From positions 1 to 32,875 of the forward strand of contig JBBAKL010000033.1 of NCBI GenBank assembly GCA_040403535.1: a stretch of DNA of 32,875 nt, written 5' to 3'. Below, in pieces: positions 7,481 through 16,409 of this stretch. This DNA comes from JAHEYG01 sp040403535 (lineage in GTDB: Bacteria; Bacteroidota; Bacteroidia; B-17B0; Aurantibacillaceae). Within the stretch, counting starts at the first letter, position 1, and the number at the start of each line of letters is the position of its first letter. A model generated the notes under the pieces. It was not told where the DNA came from and searched no databases. It saw nothing but the letters and a program-made list of their open reading frames with translations. Made by a program: the position numbers and the translations under genes.

Positions 7481-7783
7481 ATGAACTTAGGAACCAAACC
7501 AATCGGTGAGTTTATCAGAGAGACCAGGAACAACAAAGGAATTTCTTTACGTAAACTGTCATTTGCATTAGACCTGGACCAATCTACCATCGCAAAAATG
7601 GAAAAAGGGCAGTTTCATTTCCCCTTAGAGAAAGCTCCTGCTCTTGCAGAAGCTCTTGGGATTAATTTTAGGGCTCTACAAATCGCTTTATTAGCCTCAG
7701 TGGTACTTCAGGAGGTTGGAAACGAAGAATACGTGTCAGAGGGCCTTAAAATGGCTGTAAAGCAATTAGAAAAAACAAAATGA
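7481..7783 (+). CDS. XRE-family regulator (controller-protein-like) of the downstream operon
   Basis: A 100-residue protein with a lambda-repressor-like helix-turn-helix: IGEFIRETRNNKGISLRKLS, then FALDLDQSTIAKMEKGQ as the recognition part, then LEKAPALAEALGINF. The start is the ATG beginning MNLGTKPIG. The frame is open further upstream, but that extension has no HTH-family character and would run through the -7 box at 7444. The TGA stop overlaps the methyltransferase start (ATGA), so it is the first gene of the operon. Small XRE proteins in this position often control the timing of methylase and nuclease expression in restriction-modification systems; here that role is inferred from context. 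Confidence 0.85.
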   Translation: MNLGTKPIGEFIRETRNNKGISLRKLSFALDLDQSTIAKMEKGQFHFPLEKAPALAEALGINFRALQIALLASVVLQEVGNEEYVSEGLKMAVKQLEKTK

Positions 7784-10497
7784 ACAGCCACGAAATAGAA
7801 CATAATGTAAAAAGCATAATTGAAAACTTCTCAAATGAAGATTTTCTATATGATTTGCTATTGGCTTACGGCATTTCGAAGACTTCGATTACCCGATTGA
7901 AAAGTGGAGATTTTAACCTTTCAAAAGTGGAAGGAGAAATTCTTTACAAAAAGAAAGTGTTCTTTAAAGTTGAGAAATCCGACAAATTGTTGAGTGCTAT
8001 TGAAAGCGTTGCAAAAGAAGAACGAATTTTAAAACATTCACCACGTTTTGCGATACTCACTGATTATAAAAGCTTGGTGGCGAAAGATTTGAAATTGGGC
8101 AAAAACTTAGATATCGCAATCAAAGATTTACCAAGTAATTACGGATTCTTTTTACCTCTTGCTGGTAGTGAGGTGTATCACTCTACCAATGACAATGAAG
8201 CCGACAGAAATGCTGCCTATAAAATGGCAACCTTATACGATGAATTGGTTACAAAAAATCACGATATATACAATTCTAAGGAAAGTATTCATAACTTGAA
8301 TATTTTCTTATCACGTTTATTGTTCTGTTTTTTTGCAGAGGATACTGAGATTTTTGAGGGCGACAGTATTTTTACAAATACCTTGTATCAGCACACTAGC
8401 GAAAATGGAAACGATACAAACGAATTTCTAGACAGACTTTTTAAACGTTTGAATACAGAAAGTGCAAAAGGTTTTCCAGCACATTTTGCACAATTTCCTT
8501 ATGTTAACGGAGGCTTATTTCGTGATAGAATTACTTCACCAATTTTTACAGCAAAAGCCAGAAAAATTTTGGTTGAACTAGGTGAACTAAATTGGCGAGA
8601 TATTAATCCTGACATTTTTGGCTCTATGATTCAGGCGGTGGTAATTCCTGAATACAGAAGTGATTTGGGAATGCACTACACATCTGTACCCAACATCCAA
8701 AAACTCATCAAGCCTTTGTTTTTAGATTCTTTATACGAAGAATTTGAAAACTGCAAAACCATTCCTCATCTACGAAAACTCATCAACCGCATTGCGAAAA
8801 TCAAATTTTTTGACCCCGCATCTGGAAGTGGAAATTTTTTGATTATTGCCTACAAGGAAATTCGCTTGCTAGAAATAAAAATCCTACAACGTATTATCGA
8901 CCTTGGCCCAACACCTGCGATGGAGTTTACCTCAATAGAGCTTTCACAATTTTACGGAATTGAGTTGGACGACTTTGCTCATGAGATGGCCATACTTTCT
9001 TTGTGGTTGGCAGAACATCAAATGAATAAGGTCTTTGAAGAAATGCTTTTTGACTATGGTAAAAGCAAACCCATTTTGCCGTTGAAACAGTCAGGAAAAA
9101 TTGTGCAAGGAAATGCTGCTCGATTAGATTGGAAAACTGTTTGTCCCATTGGGACAGATGATGAAGTTTATATTATTGGAAATCCTCCTTATTTGGGAAG
9201 TAGAAAACAAAAAGCTGAACAAAAAGATGATTTAAAATTTGTTTTTACGAACTTCAAAAAGTACAAAGACCTTGACTACATTGCAATTTGGCTTTACAAA
9301 TGCACGAATTACATAAAAGATAACAATGCAAAATCTGCACTTGTCTCAACGAACTCAATTTGTCAAGGTGAACAAGTCGCACTTCTATGGCCCTATATTT
9401 TCGGTGCTGGAATAAAAATCGAATTCGCCTATACTTCATTCAAGTGGACCAACAATGCCAAAGGTAATGCTGGTGTTTCAGTTGTAATTTTGGGATTAGC
9501 AAATAATGAAAATACTAAAACAACAAATCTATATATTGGAAACCTTAAAAGGGAAGTTGAAAACATTAATGCTTATCTAATCCCTTCTAAGAATAATATT
9601 TTCGTTAATCAACAAAACACATCTATTTCAAAATTGCCTAAAATAAACCATGGTAATATGCCAGCTGATGATGGGAAGTTTTTATTTGACACAGAAGGTA
9701 AAAATGCTTTTTTAAATAAAGAGCCCAAAGCTGAAAAATGGTTTAAGAAATTAGTCTCAGCTAGAGAATATTTGAATGGTCGAGAAAGATGGTGTTTATG
9801 GTTAGAAAAAATTTCTAGTAAGGAACTCGATGAATTACCTGAAGTTAAAAGAGTTGTCGAAGATGTTCGTAAAATACGTTTAAAATCATCACGACCTCAA
9901 TTAGCAGAAGTGCCGCATTTATTTGCACAAATTACCCAACCCGAAAACAAGAATTGTATTATTATTCCTAGGGTATCTTCTGAAAATAGGGATTATTTGC
10001 CCATTGATTTTCTTGATGGTAGCGAATATAAGGTAACTGATTCATTTTTCACAATTGCAACAAACGAGCCATATATTTTTGGAATTGTTAGTTCTAGAAT
10101 GCACATGATTTGGACGATAAATATTGGAGGTAAATTAGAAACGAGGATTCAGTATTCGAAAACACTTTGCTACAACACCTTTCCTTTTCCAGAAATCACA
10201 CTCAAACAAAAAGAAAACTTGAACTTATACGTTTTTGCCATATTAGATGAGCGAGCCAAACATCCCGAAAAAACTATGGCACAACTCTACGACCCTGATA
10301 AAATGCCCAAAGGTCTTAAACAAGCTCATGAAGAATTAGACCGTGCAGTAGAACAATGTTATCGCTTACAACCCTTTACTTCAGATACCGAACGCTTGGA
10401 ATATTTGTTTAAAATGTATGAAGAAATGACTAAAAGTGGGACCTTGTTTGAGAAACAAAAGAAACCGAAAAAGACACCAACAAAACCGAAAAAGTAA
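7780..10497 (+). CDS. DNA adenine-type methyltransferase, MmeI/YeeA-like
   Basis: A 905-residue enzyme of the large gamma-type N6-adenine methyltransferases resembling YeeA of Bacillus subtilis and the methylase half of MmeI. Visible parts: an MmeI_N-like N-terminal domain (FAILTDYKSLVAKD, then YGFFLPLAGSE near 122-131), motif X-like GMHYTSVPNI (298-307), SAM-binding FDPASGSGNF (344-353), FYGIELDDFAHEMA (391-404), the catalytic NPPY (468-471), and the target-recognition region after SLFKWTNNAKG-type sequence. It should mark one or both strands of a specific sequence in host DNA. I see no clear PD-(D/E)XK nuclease in the first 150 residues, where MmeI has one, so cutting is probably done by the GIY-YIG partner two genes on. 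It overlaps the regulator by four bases and the helicase starts three bases after its stop. The C-terminus is lysine/proline-rich. Confidence 0.85.
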   Translation: MNSHEIEHNVKSIIENFSNEDFLYDLLLAYGISKTSITRLKSGDFNLSKVEGEILYKKKVFFKVEKSDKLLSAIESVAKEERILKHSPRFAILTDYKSLVAKDLKLGKNLDIAIKDLPSNYGFFLPLAGSEVYHSTNDNEADRNAAYKMATLYDELVTKNHDIYNSKESIHNLNIFLSRLLFCFFAEDTEIFEGDSIFTNTLYQHTSENGNDTNEFLDRLFKRLNTESAKGFPAHFAQFPYVNGGLFRDRITSPIFTAKARKILVELGELNWRDINPDIFGSMIQAVVIPEYRSDLGMHYTSVPNIQKLIKPLFLDSLYEEFENCKTIPHLRKLINRIAKIKFFDPASGSGNFLIIAYKEIRLLEIKILQRIIDLGPTPAMEFTSIELSQFYGIELDDFAHEMAILSLWLAEHQMNKVFEEMLFDYGKSKPILPLKQSGKIVQGNAARLDWKTVCPIGTDDEVYIIGNPPYLGSRKQKAEQKDDLKFVFTNFKKYKDLDYIAIWLYKCTNYIKDNNAKSALVSTNSICQGEQVALLWPYIFGAGIKIEFAYTSFKWTNNAKGNAGVSVVILGLANNENTKTTNLYIGNLKREVENINAYLIPSKNNIFVNQQNTSISKLPKINHGNMPADDGKFLFDTEGKNAFLNKEPKAEKWFKKLVSAREYLNGRERWCLWLEKISSKELDELPEVKRVVEDVRKIRLKSSRPQLAEVPHLFAQITQPENKNCIIIPRVSSENRDYLPIDFLDGSEYKVTDSFFTIATNEPYIFGIVSSRMHMIWTINIGGKLETRIQYSKTLCYNTFPFPEITLKQKENLNLYVFAILDERAKHPEKTMAQLYDPDKMPKGLKQAHEELDRAVEQCYRLQPFTSDTERLEYLFKMYEEMTKSGTLFEKQKKPKKTPTKPKK

Positions 10498-10500
10498 ATT

Positions 10501-12459
10501 ATGCCCGATTTAATAAAAGTAGAATATGGTCAAACAGGCAAAAGCAAAAAGACAAATGCTTTTGGAATGCGTGAAATGCAGGAACGAGCATACGCAGCAC
10601 GAACGGCACAATATCTTTTGATTAAAGCACCGCCAGCATCGGGAAAATCGAGGGCGTTAATGTTTATTGCATTAGACAAACTTAAAAATCAAGGTATAAA
10701 AAAGGCCATTGTTGCAGTCCCTGAAAAGTCAATCGGTGCATCGTTTAGTTCAACTAAATTAACTGAACAAGGCTTTTTTGCCGATTGGACCGTGAATCCA
10801 AAATACAATTTGTGTACAGCAGGTTCAGACAATAGCAAAGTAAAAACCTTTCTTGAATTTTTAGATAGTAACGAGCAAATTTTGATATGCACACACGCCA
10901 CTTTGCGTTTTGCGTTTGATGGTATAGATGAAAAGAAATTAAATGATACCCTAATTGCAATAGATGAGTTCCACCACGTTTCTGCCGATGGAGATAACCG
11001 TTTGGGTGAAGTAATGAAAAACATCATGGCAAAATCCAATGCTCATGTTGTTGCAATGACAGGTTCATATTTCAGAGGTGATAACGTTCCCGTTTTGCTA
11101 CCAGAAGATGAAGCTAAGTTTACAAAAGTAACCTACAATTATTACGAACAATTGAACGGTTATGAATTTTTAAAATCCCTCGGTATTGGTTATCATTTTT
11201 ACACAGGACGTTATTTTAAAAAACAACCAGACAAACAAATGTCGGCACTGGAAGAAATTTTGGACGAAAACAAAAAAACTATTATTCATATACCAAGTGT
11301 GAACTCTGCGGAATCTTCTAGAGAAAAATATGAAGAAGTCGGGCACATTATAGATGCTTTGGGTGATTTAGAATCCCAAGATGAGAAAACAGGCGTGCTG
11401 TATGTAAAAAGCAAACGCAGCAATAAAATATTGAAGGTTGCCGATTTGGTGAATGATAATCCAAAAGAGCGAGACAAAATATCAGCATATCTAAGAGATT
11501 CAAACTCTCCAGATGCAATAGATATTATTATTGCATTAGGCATGGCAAAAGAGGGCTTTGATTGGCCATATTGCGAGCATGCTTTAACAATTGGATATAG
11601 AGGTTCATTAACTGAAATTATTCAAATCATTGGGAGAGCAACAAGAGACAGTAACAATAAAACACACGCACAATTCACCAACTTGATTGCGCAACCTGAA
11701 GCCGAAACGGACGATGTGAAAGTGGCCGTAAACAATATGCTGAAAGCTATTACTGCATCATTATTAATGGAACAAGTGTTAGCGCCAAATTTCAAATTCA
11801 AATTGAAAGGAGATGACGAAGACGAAAAGAATGATGATGAAAACACAATAAGAATTAGAGGCTTTAAATTACCCACCTCTCAGCGTGCAAAAGATATTAT
11901 TGAAAGCGACCTAAATGATTTGAAAGCTCGGATTCTACAAGACGACCAAATGCTGAAAGCAATGCCTGGGAATGTTGAACCAGAAGTCATCAATACGATA
12001 TTAATTCCAAAAATTATTCGGGAAGTTTATCCAGATTTAAGTGCAGAAGATGTGGAGGCTGTTCGACAACATGTTGTGGTAGATTCTGTGATTAAGAACA
12101 GTATAATTGAAGAGCAAGGTGGTAAGAAATTTGTGCGAATGGCAAATAGCTTTGTAAACATAGATGATATTCACATTGATTTGATTGACCAAGTAAATCC
12201 CTTTCAAAAAGCTTTTGAGATTTTATCAAAATCAGTAACAACACAAGTTTTGAAATTGATTGATGAGCATATTCAATCAATTAAAATTGAAATGACGGAG
12301 GAAGAAGCTGTGATGTTGTGGCCCAAAATAAAAGAATGGATTGGGCGTACTGGAGAAGCACCAAGCATTCAATCCTATGACCCGAAAGAAAAACGAATGG
12401 CAGAAGCGGTTATATTTTTACGTGAATTAAAAAGACAAAGAGCACTGAATGAACAGTAA
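10501..12459 (+). CDS. Superfamily 2 DEAD/DEAH helicase, YeeB-like
   Basis: A 652-residue ATPase. Walker A is APPASGKS (43-50), Walker B is AIDEFHH (DEFH 155-158), motif III is AMTGSYFRGD (185-194), motif V is GMAKEGFDWP (347-356) and motif VI is IIGRATRD (376-383). Only one Walker A is present, and the C-terminal 250 residues are a helical region with an acidic patch (GDDEDEKNDDE). Together with the neighbours it resembles B. subtilis YeeB, encoded between a methylase and a GIY-YIG nuclease. The likely role is ATP-driven translocation or remodelling of DNA for the restriction step, as in type I, type III and ISP enzymes. It overlaps the nuclease gene by 11 bases. Confidence 0.88.
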   Translation: MPDLIKVEYGQTGKSKKTNAFGMREMQERAYAARTAQYLLIKAPPASGKSRALMFIALDKLKNQGIKKAIVAVPEKSIGASFSSTKLTEQGFFADWTVNPKYNLCTAGSDNSKVKTFLEFLDSNEQILICTHATLRFAFDGIDEKKLNDTLIAIDEFHHVSADGDNRLGEVMKNIMAKSNAHVVAMTGSYFRGDNVPVLLPEDEAKFTKVTYNYYEQLNGYEFLKSLGIGYHFYTGRYFKKQPDKQMSALEEILDENKKTIIHIPSVNSAESSREKYEEVGHIIDALGDLESQDEKTGVLYVKSKRSNKILKVADLVNDNPKERDKISAYLRDSNSPDAIDIIIALGMAKEGFDWPYCEHALTIGYRGSLTEIIQIIGRATRDSNNKTHAQFTNLIAQPEAETDDVKVAVNNMLKAITASLLMEQVLAPNFKFKLKGDDEDEKNDDENTIRIRGFKLPTSQRAKDIIESDLNDLKARILQDDQMLKAMPGNVEPEVINTILIPKIIREVYPDLSAEDVEAVRQHVVVDSVIKNSIIEEQGGKKFVRMANSFVNIDDIHIDLIDQVNPFQKAFEILSKSVTTQVLKLIDEHIQSIKIEMTEEEAVMLWPKIKEWIGRTGEAPSIQSYDPKEKRMAEAVIFLRELKRQRALNEQ

Positions 12460-13663
12460 TAAGAAAAAAATATCATTAGATGACATCTTCAATGATGATG
12501 AGTTTGGCTTGTTGGATTCAACTGCAAAAACTTCAAACGTAAAAACCTCAGACCAAAGGTTAGTAGATTCGTTTGAAGAAATAAATTCATTCATTGATAA
12601 AAACAATAGAGAACCCAGCACATCCAGTATGTCCGAATATGGTTTATTGGCCCGCCTGAAAAGCATTAGAGAAAATGAACAACAAAAAATTTCTTTAAAA
12701 CCATTCGACAGGCACAATCTCTTAGGTGAAGTAGAAATTCCTAAAACCTCAATTAACGACATTTTGAATGATGATGAATTTGGTTTATTGGAAACAGACA
12801 GCGATTTGTCTATTTTTAAATACAAGCACATTTCAAATATAGACGACAGAGAAAAGGCAGATTTTATTGCTCAAAGGAAGCCTCTTAAGGAAGTAGAATT
12901 TAAACCTTACGAAGCGATGTTCCAAAAAGTGCATAATGAAATAAAAGAAGGGAAAAGACAGATAAAACCTTTTTATAATACAGAAAAGAATTTGATTGTT
13001 GGCAATTATTATTTGCTTGATGGAGTAATGCTATATCTGAAGGAAGCGAACCTTGAGAAAATTGTAAAAGATGTGAAATCAGGCGCACGTGAACGAATTG
13101 AAGGTCGAACCTTTACCATTTTTGAAAATGGAACATATAGCAATATGCTTTATCGTTCGCTTGGAAAGCAAATTCTAAAAAGCGGAAAATTGATTACAAA
13201 TACGCAGGAAGGAATTGACAATGAACTTTATGTTAATGCGGGAATGGTTAAGGAAGAAGATATTCAGTCAGGATGGATATATGTTTTAAAGTCTAAATCA
13301 AGCCATCCCCAAATTGCTTCAATCGAAAATTTATTTAAAATTGGCTTTACATCAACACCAGTTGATGAACGAATTAAAAATGCAAAAAACGAAGCGACAT
13401 ATTTGTATGCTGATGTAATTAAAGTGGCAAGCTACTCTTGTTATAATAGAAATGCAGATAAGTTAGAACAATTGCTGCATAGGTTCTTTGCTGAAGCATG
13501 TCTAAATGTTGACATTGAAATTATTAAAGGGAAAAGAATAACACCAAGGGAATGGTTTGTTGTTCCATTTACCGAGATAGAGAGAGCAATTGAACTCATA
13601 TTGAATGAACAGATAGTTCATTACAAGTATGATAGGAAGATTGAAGGAATTGTGCCCAGATAG
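12449..13663 (+). CDS. GIY-YIG nuclease (T5orf172/MUG113 type), YeeC-like
   Basis: A 404-residue protein whose C-terminal third is a GIY-YIG nuclease of the T5orf172/MUG113 branch: GWIYVLKS (275-282), KIGFTS (297-302), the arginine of VDERI (R308), and LEQLLHRFF with E340 and H344. It should be the cutting subunit of the methylase-helicase-nuclease operon, like YeeC. The N-terminal part contains INSFIDKNNREPS...EYGLLARLKSIRE, often seen ahead of this nuclease. It also has two near-identical acidic motifs, DDIFNDDEFGLLD (11-23) and NDILNDDEFGLLE (103-115). The start codon lies inside the end of the helicase gene. A short dyad TTGAC/GTCAA followed by five T residues (13665-13685) may be a weak terminator. 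Confidence 0.85.
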   Translation: MNSNKKKISLDDIFNDDEFGLLDSTAKTSNVKTSDQRLVDSFEEINSFIDKNNREPSTSSMSEYGLLARLKSIRENEQQKISLKPFDRHNLLGEVEIPKTSINDILNDDEFGLLETDSDLSIFKYKHISNIDDREKADFIAQRKPLKEVEFKPYEAMFQKVHNEIKEGKRQIKPFYNTEKNLIVGNYYLLDGVMLYLKEANLEKIVKDVKSGARERIEGRTFTIFENGTYSNMLYRSLGKQILKSGKLITNTQEGIDNELYVNAGMVKEEDIQSGWIYVLKSKSSHPQIASIENLFKIGFTSTPVDERIKNAKNEATYLYADVIKVASYSCYNRNADKLEQLLHRFFAEACLNVDIEIIKGKRITPREWFVVPFTEIERAIELILNEQIVHYKYDRKIEGIVPR

Positions 13664-13741
13664 CTTGACATTGGTCAAACCTTTTTAAGAAATCAACAAA
13701 TTAGTTTCAAAAATTGTAATGAGTACCTAATATATTTTACC

Positions 13742-14944
13742 ATGGAATTATCTAATTATATTTTATCGAGAGAAAATGAAATTGAAAAAGTCAAGACTAT
13801 AAGAATTCATGACCACAAGGAAAGAAGAAGAGATGCTTTGAGGGACGATGCAGATATTGACTATGCAAGAATATTATATTCTTCTTCATTTAGAAGGCTG
13901 CAAGGAAAGATGCAATTACTTGTTCCCAAAAGTAACCGATTTTACAGAAATAGACTTACGCATAGTTTAGAAGTTTCCCAAATTGCAAGGTCGATAGCAA
14001 AAAGACTCCATCTAAAGGACACTCTTACAGTCCAAGCTTGCTCCCTAGCACATGATATTGGAAACCCTCCTTTTGGACATGCAGGAGAAGTATATCTAAG
14101 CATGTGTAATCCAAAATTCCCTTATGAAGGAAATGCGCAAACGTTTAGAATTCTCAATAACGTAGAAGATAAATTTTATGATTGCAATGGTTTGAATTTA
14201 ACGCTGAGGACATTATTAGGAATAGTAAAGTATCCCAACAACAAGTTAACGAATAGTGAAAAATTTCTATATGATGAGGACTACAAAATAGTTAAGGACC
14301 TCTCAGATGAACATGGATTAAAATTAAAAACAATAGATTGTGAAATCATGGACCTTGCGGATGAAATTGCTTATGCTGCACATGATTTGGAAGACACATT
14401 AAGAATGAAGTATTTCACAATTGATGATATTGTATATGAATTTGAAAACGGGAAATATTCAGAAGGGGCTCCTGCTTTTAAAGCGTTAGTTGAGAAAGCT
14501 AAAAAATATGCAAATCAAGCAACAGCTTATAAAACTTCAGAAGAATACGAAATACTTTTTAAGAAAGAATTAACTTCTTTGATAGTTAATATTTTAATTC
14601 AAGACATTGGATTAGTCGAAGAAGATGGAAACTTCAAATTGGGTTATATGACTCATTCGAAGGTTGCAATTGGTTTAAAAAAATTAACATTCAAATCTGT
14701 AATTCGGAAAGCTGATGTAATTCAATATGAGCTTTTGGGAAAAAAGGTACTGAAGGGTCTTTTTGAGGTGTATTCTGATAAAAGTTTTAATAATGAACTG
14801 ATACTATTACCAGCGGAATATCGTGACCAGAAGAACGAAGAGCGAACAATACTTGATTATATTGGTGGAATGATGGATGAGTATGCAATTGAGCAATACA
14901 AGAAGTATTTTGGCCCCAACTCACTCGATAGTTTATATAAATAA
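13742..14944 (+). CDS. dgt: dGTPase-like HD-domain deoxynucleoside triphosphohydrolase
   Basis: A 400-residue member of the dGTP triphosphohydrolase family, which cuts dNTPs to deoxynucleoside and triphosphate. It has the family signature SSFRRLQGK (FRRL 50-53) and the metal-binding HD set: H74 in RLTHSLEV, H104-D105 in LAHDIGNPPFGHAGE, and D207 in DLADEIAYAAHDLEDT. Housekeeping versions tune dNTP pools; related enzymes in defence islands deplete dNTPs during phage infection. Here it sits in a mobile element between a restriction-like operon and a HEPN-like gene that starts seven bases after its stop, so a defence role is likely. The upstream 78 bases are AT-rich without a clear -33/-7 pair. 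Confidence 0.88.
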   Translation: MELSNYILSRENEIEKVKTIRIHDHKERRRDALRDDADIDYARILYSSSFRRLQGKMQLLVPKSNRFYRNRLTHSLEVSQIARSIAKRLHLKDTLTVQACSLAHDIGNPPFGHAGEVYLSMCNPKFPYEGNAQTFRILNNVEDKFYDCNGLNLTLRTLLGIVKYPNNKLTNSEKFLYDEDYKIVKDLSDEHGLKLKTIDCEIMDLADEIAYAAHDLEDTLRMKYFTIDDIVYEFENGKYSEGAPAFKALVEKAKKYANQATAYKTSEEYEILFKKELTSLIVNILIQDIGLVEEDGNFKLGYMTHSKVAIGLKKLTFKSVIRKADVIQYELLGKKVLKGLFEVYSDKSFNNELILLPAEYRDQKNEERTILDYIGGMMDEYAIEQYKKYFGPNSLDSLYK

Positions 14945-14951
14945 AAAGGTA

Positions 14952-15875
14952 ATGCTATTTGTTGATAAATTAAAAGAGAAGGATGCATTAATTCGACCTG
15001 AATTTGAATCTTTTTTTGCTGAAATTATTAAAAACCAGCCTCATCCTGGCGAGTTACTTATTTGGATTAATAATGGTTTCTACAATCCAGATGTTCTGAA
15101 GTTTGAGGGAAAAGATGGCAAGAAACTTAATCCTCTAGTTATAGGACCTGGAAGCATTGGACATTCAGAAGACGCTCATTATAGATTTATCCACAAATAC
15201 AGGACTCAGTACTTATACGAAAAAAATTTCACTGAGTATGTCAAACTACTCGAATGGACTCCTGAGCGTAGAAAAGAAATTGATGGTCTTATAGAATTTG
15301 AAGAGACCACAATTCAGTTGGAAATGCTCATATACCTGAAATTTTGGGAGTCAGATTCCATCATCAAAACATTCTACGAGTTAACAAGATTAGTCTCTGG
15401 TGAAACTTATGATTGGTATTTTAAAGTTCAAGAATCAAACAGAGATAAAGATGCAACTGGAAATAGACAAGATTTAATATTGAAGCATATTAAGCCAAAA
15501 TTAAAAGAAAGGTTTCCTAAAATGTGGGACGCTATTAATGAGGCATACAAACCACAATTGAGAAACTCTATTGCTCATTCCAATTATTCATTTCAAGGAA
15601 GGAATATCCACCCAAATAATTATATTGAAAATGACCAATATAACACAATTCAAAATGTCACTTTTGATGAGTGGATTGAAATTTTTCACACCCTAATATC
15701 ATTTCACAATTCATACATTTGGCTAAAAAACAAAGTGAACCGTTTTTATGCGGAGCATGCTTTAGCAAATGGAAACATGATAGAAGTAATTGTAAGGGAG
15801 AAAGAAGGGAAAGAGTATCCTATATGTTTATCCTACAGGCCCGAATTTGAGGATTGGCGATTTTGTAAAGTTTGA
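14952..15875 (+). CDS. Unrecognised protein with HEPN-type RNxxxH motif, paired with the dGTPase
   Basis: A 307-residue protein that I cannot assign to a named family. The key feature is LRNSIAHSNY, with R204, N205 and H209 (codons from 15561). This matches the RNxxxH signature of HEPN ribonucleases and sits, as in them, between helices: KMWDAINEAYK before and a helical run FDEWIEIFHTLISFHNSYIWLKNKVNRFY after. The N-terminal 100 residues (with GELLIWINNGFYN) and a central helical part are not recognised. The start is the ATG beginning MLFVDKLKEK; the frame is open upstream, but that would overlap the dGTPase by 68 bases. Close coupling suggests the two act together, with HEPN as RNase effector or dNTPase regulator. 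This is inference. Confidence 0.65.
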   Translation: MLFVDKLKEKDALIRPEFESFFAEIIKNQPHPGELLIWINNGFYNPDVLKFEGKDGKKLNPLVIGPGSIGHSEDAHYRFIHKYRTQYLYEKNFTEYVKLLEWTPERRKEIDGLIEFEETTIQLEMLIYLKFWESDSIIKTFYELTRLVSGETYDWYFKVQESNRDKDATGNRQDLILKHIKPKLKERFPKMWDAINEAYKPQLRNSIAHSNYSFQGRNIHPNNYIENDQYNTIQNVTFDEWIEIFHTLISFHNSYIWLKNKVNRFYAEHALANGNMIEVIVREKEGKEYPICLSYRPEFEDWRFCKV

Positions 15876-15884
15876 ATTAGCCCC

Positions 15885-16124
15885 TTAAATTGGACCTAAT
15901 TTAAGCACTTCTATTACCGTGCTAAAATTACGCCCTAAAATAAGCTCTGTGCTATTTTTCGCCCAAGTAATTCCGCATTTTTTGTCCCCAATTTCTTTCA
16001 AAAAATAGGAATGAATAGTTCCCATCCAAATATGGTCCTCTCGCATTGTGGAAGCCTGAAAATCATTTCTTTTTTTATAAACCAACAAAAGAATAAAATA
16101 GTTGACTTGTATAAAATTTTCCAT
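15885..16124 (-). CDS. Unrecognised small protein
   Basis: A 79-residue basic protein (FQASTMREDHIWMGTIHSYF, KCGITWAKNSTELILG) with no motif I recognise. It is convergent to the HEPN-like gene, only nine bases from its stop. A low-GC dyad (CTTAAATT 15884-15891, AATTTAAG 15898-15905) overlaps its 3' end and could serve as a weak bidirectional terminator. It diverges from the next gene with a 30-base gap. Because there is no homology evidence, it may be a chance frame. Confidence 0.35.
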   Translation of the reverse strand: MENFIQVNYFILLLVYKKRNDFQASTMREDHIWMGTIHSYFLKEIGDKKCGITWAKNSTELILGRNFSTVIEVLKLGPI

Positions 16125-16154
16125 TCCTATTTATGATTACAAAGCAACTCTATT

Positions 16155-16409
16155 ATGGAAAGGAACGAATATGGTCAAACTGAATTTATTCAATACGTTT
16201 ATAAAAATAAACTCTATTGTGATTGGAGCACAATGTGTGAACTCCTGGACCAAAAATCAACGAACTTATTCCGCTTAATTTCTAAGTTGGAAACCTTCAC
16301 GGAAATTCCACACATCCATTACAAAAATCGTAAACTTTTTTTATCGGACTGGGTATTGAAGAGCTTCTGGAAAACAGTGTCGGAAGCTCAATTAGCTGGA
16401 AAATTATAA
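16155..16409 (+). CDS. Unrecognised small protein, possibly DNA-binding
   Basis: An 84-residue protein with a helical middle part (DWSTMCELLDQKSTNLFRLISKLET) followed by short strands (HIHYKNRKLFLSDWVL), an arrangement that would suit a small winged-helix or excisionase-like fold, although no family is recognisable. Its end overlaps the convergent membrane-protein gene by six bases. The initiating ATG follows CTCTATT, with no purine-rich ribosome site, as is common in this phylum. Confidence 0.45.
   Translation: MERNEYGQTEFIQYVYKNKLYCDWSTMCELLDQKSTNLFRLISKLETFTEIPHIHYKNRKLFLSDWVLKSFWKTVSEAQLAGKL

Noticed and set aside
7780..8240. Nuclease domain at the N-terminus of the methylase, as in MmeI
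   Set aside because: No convincing D-x(n)-(D/E)xK pattern could be seen in the first 150 residues; the GIY-YIG protein is the more likely nuclease. A profile search could overturn this.
14877..14951. Upstream start for the HEPN-like gene inside the dGTPase
   Set aside because: It would overlap the dGTPase by 68 bases with sequence read as frame-shifted dGTPase; ATG 14952 is just after the stop and begins a normal helix.
15884..15905. CTTAAATT/AATTTAAG dyad as a strong terminator
   Set aside because: The stem is almost entirely A/T with no T run, so it is mentioned only as a weak possibility.
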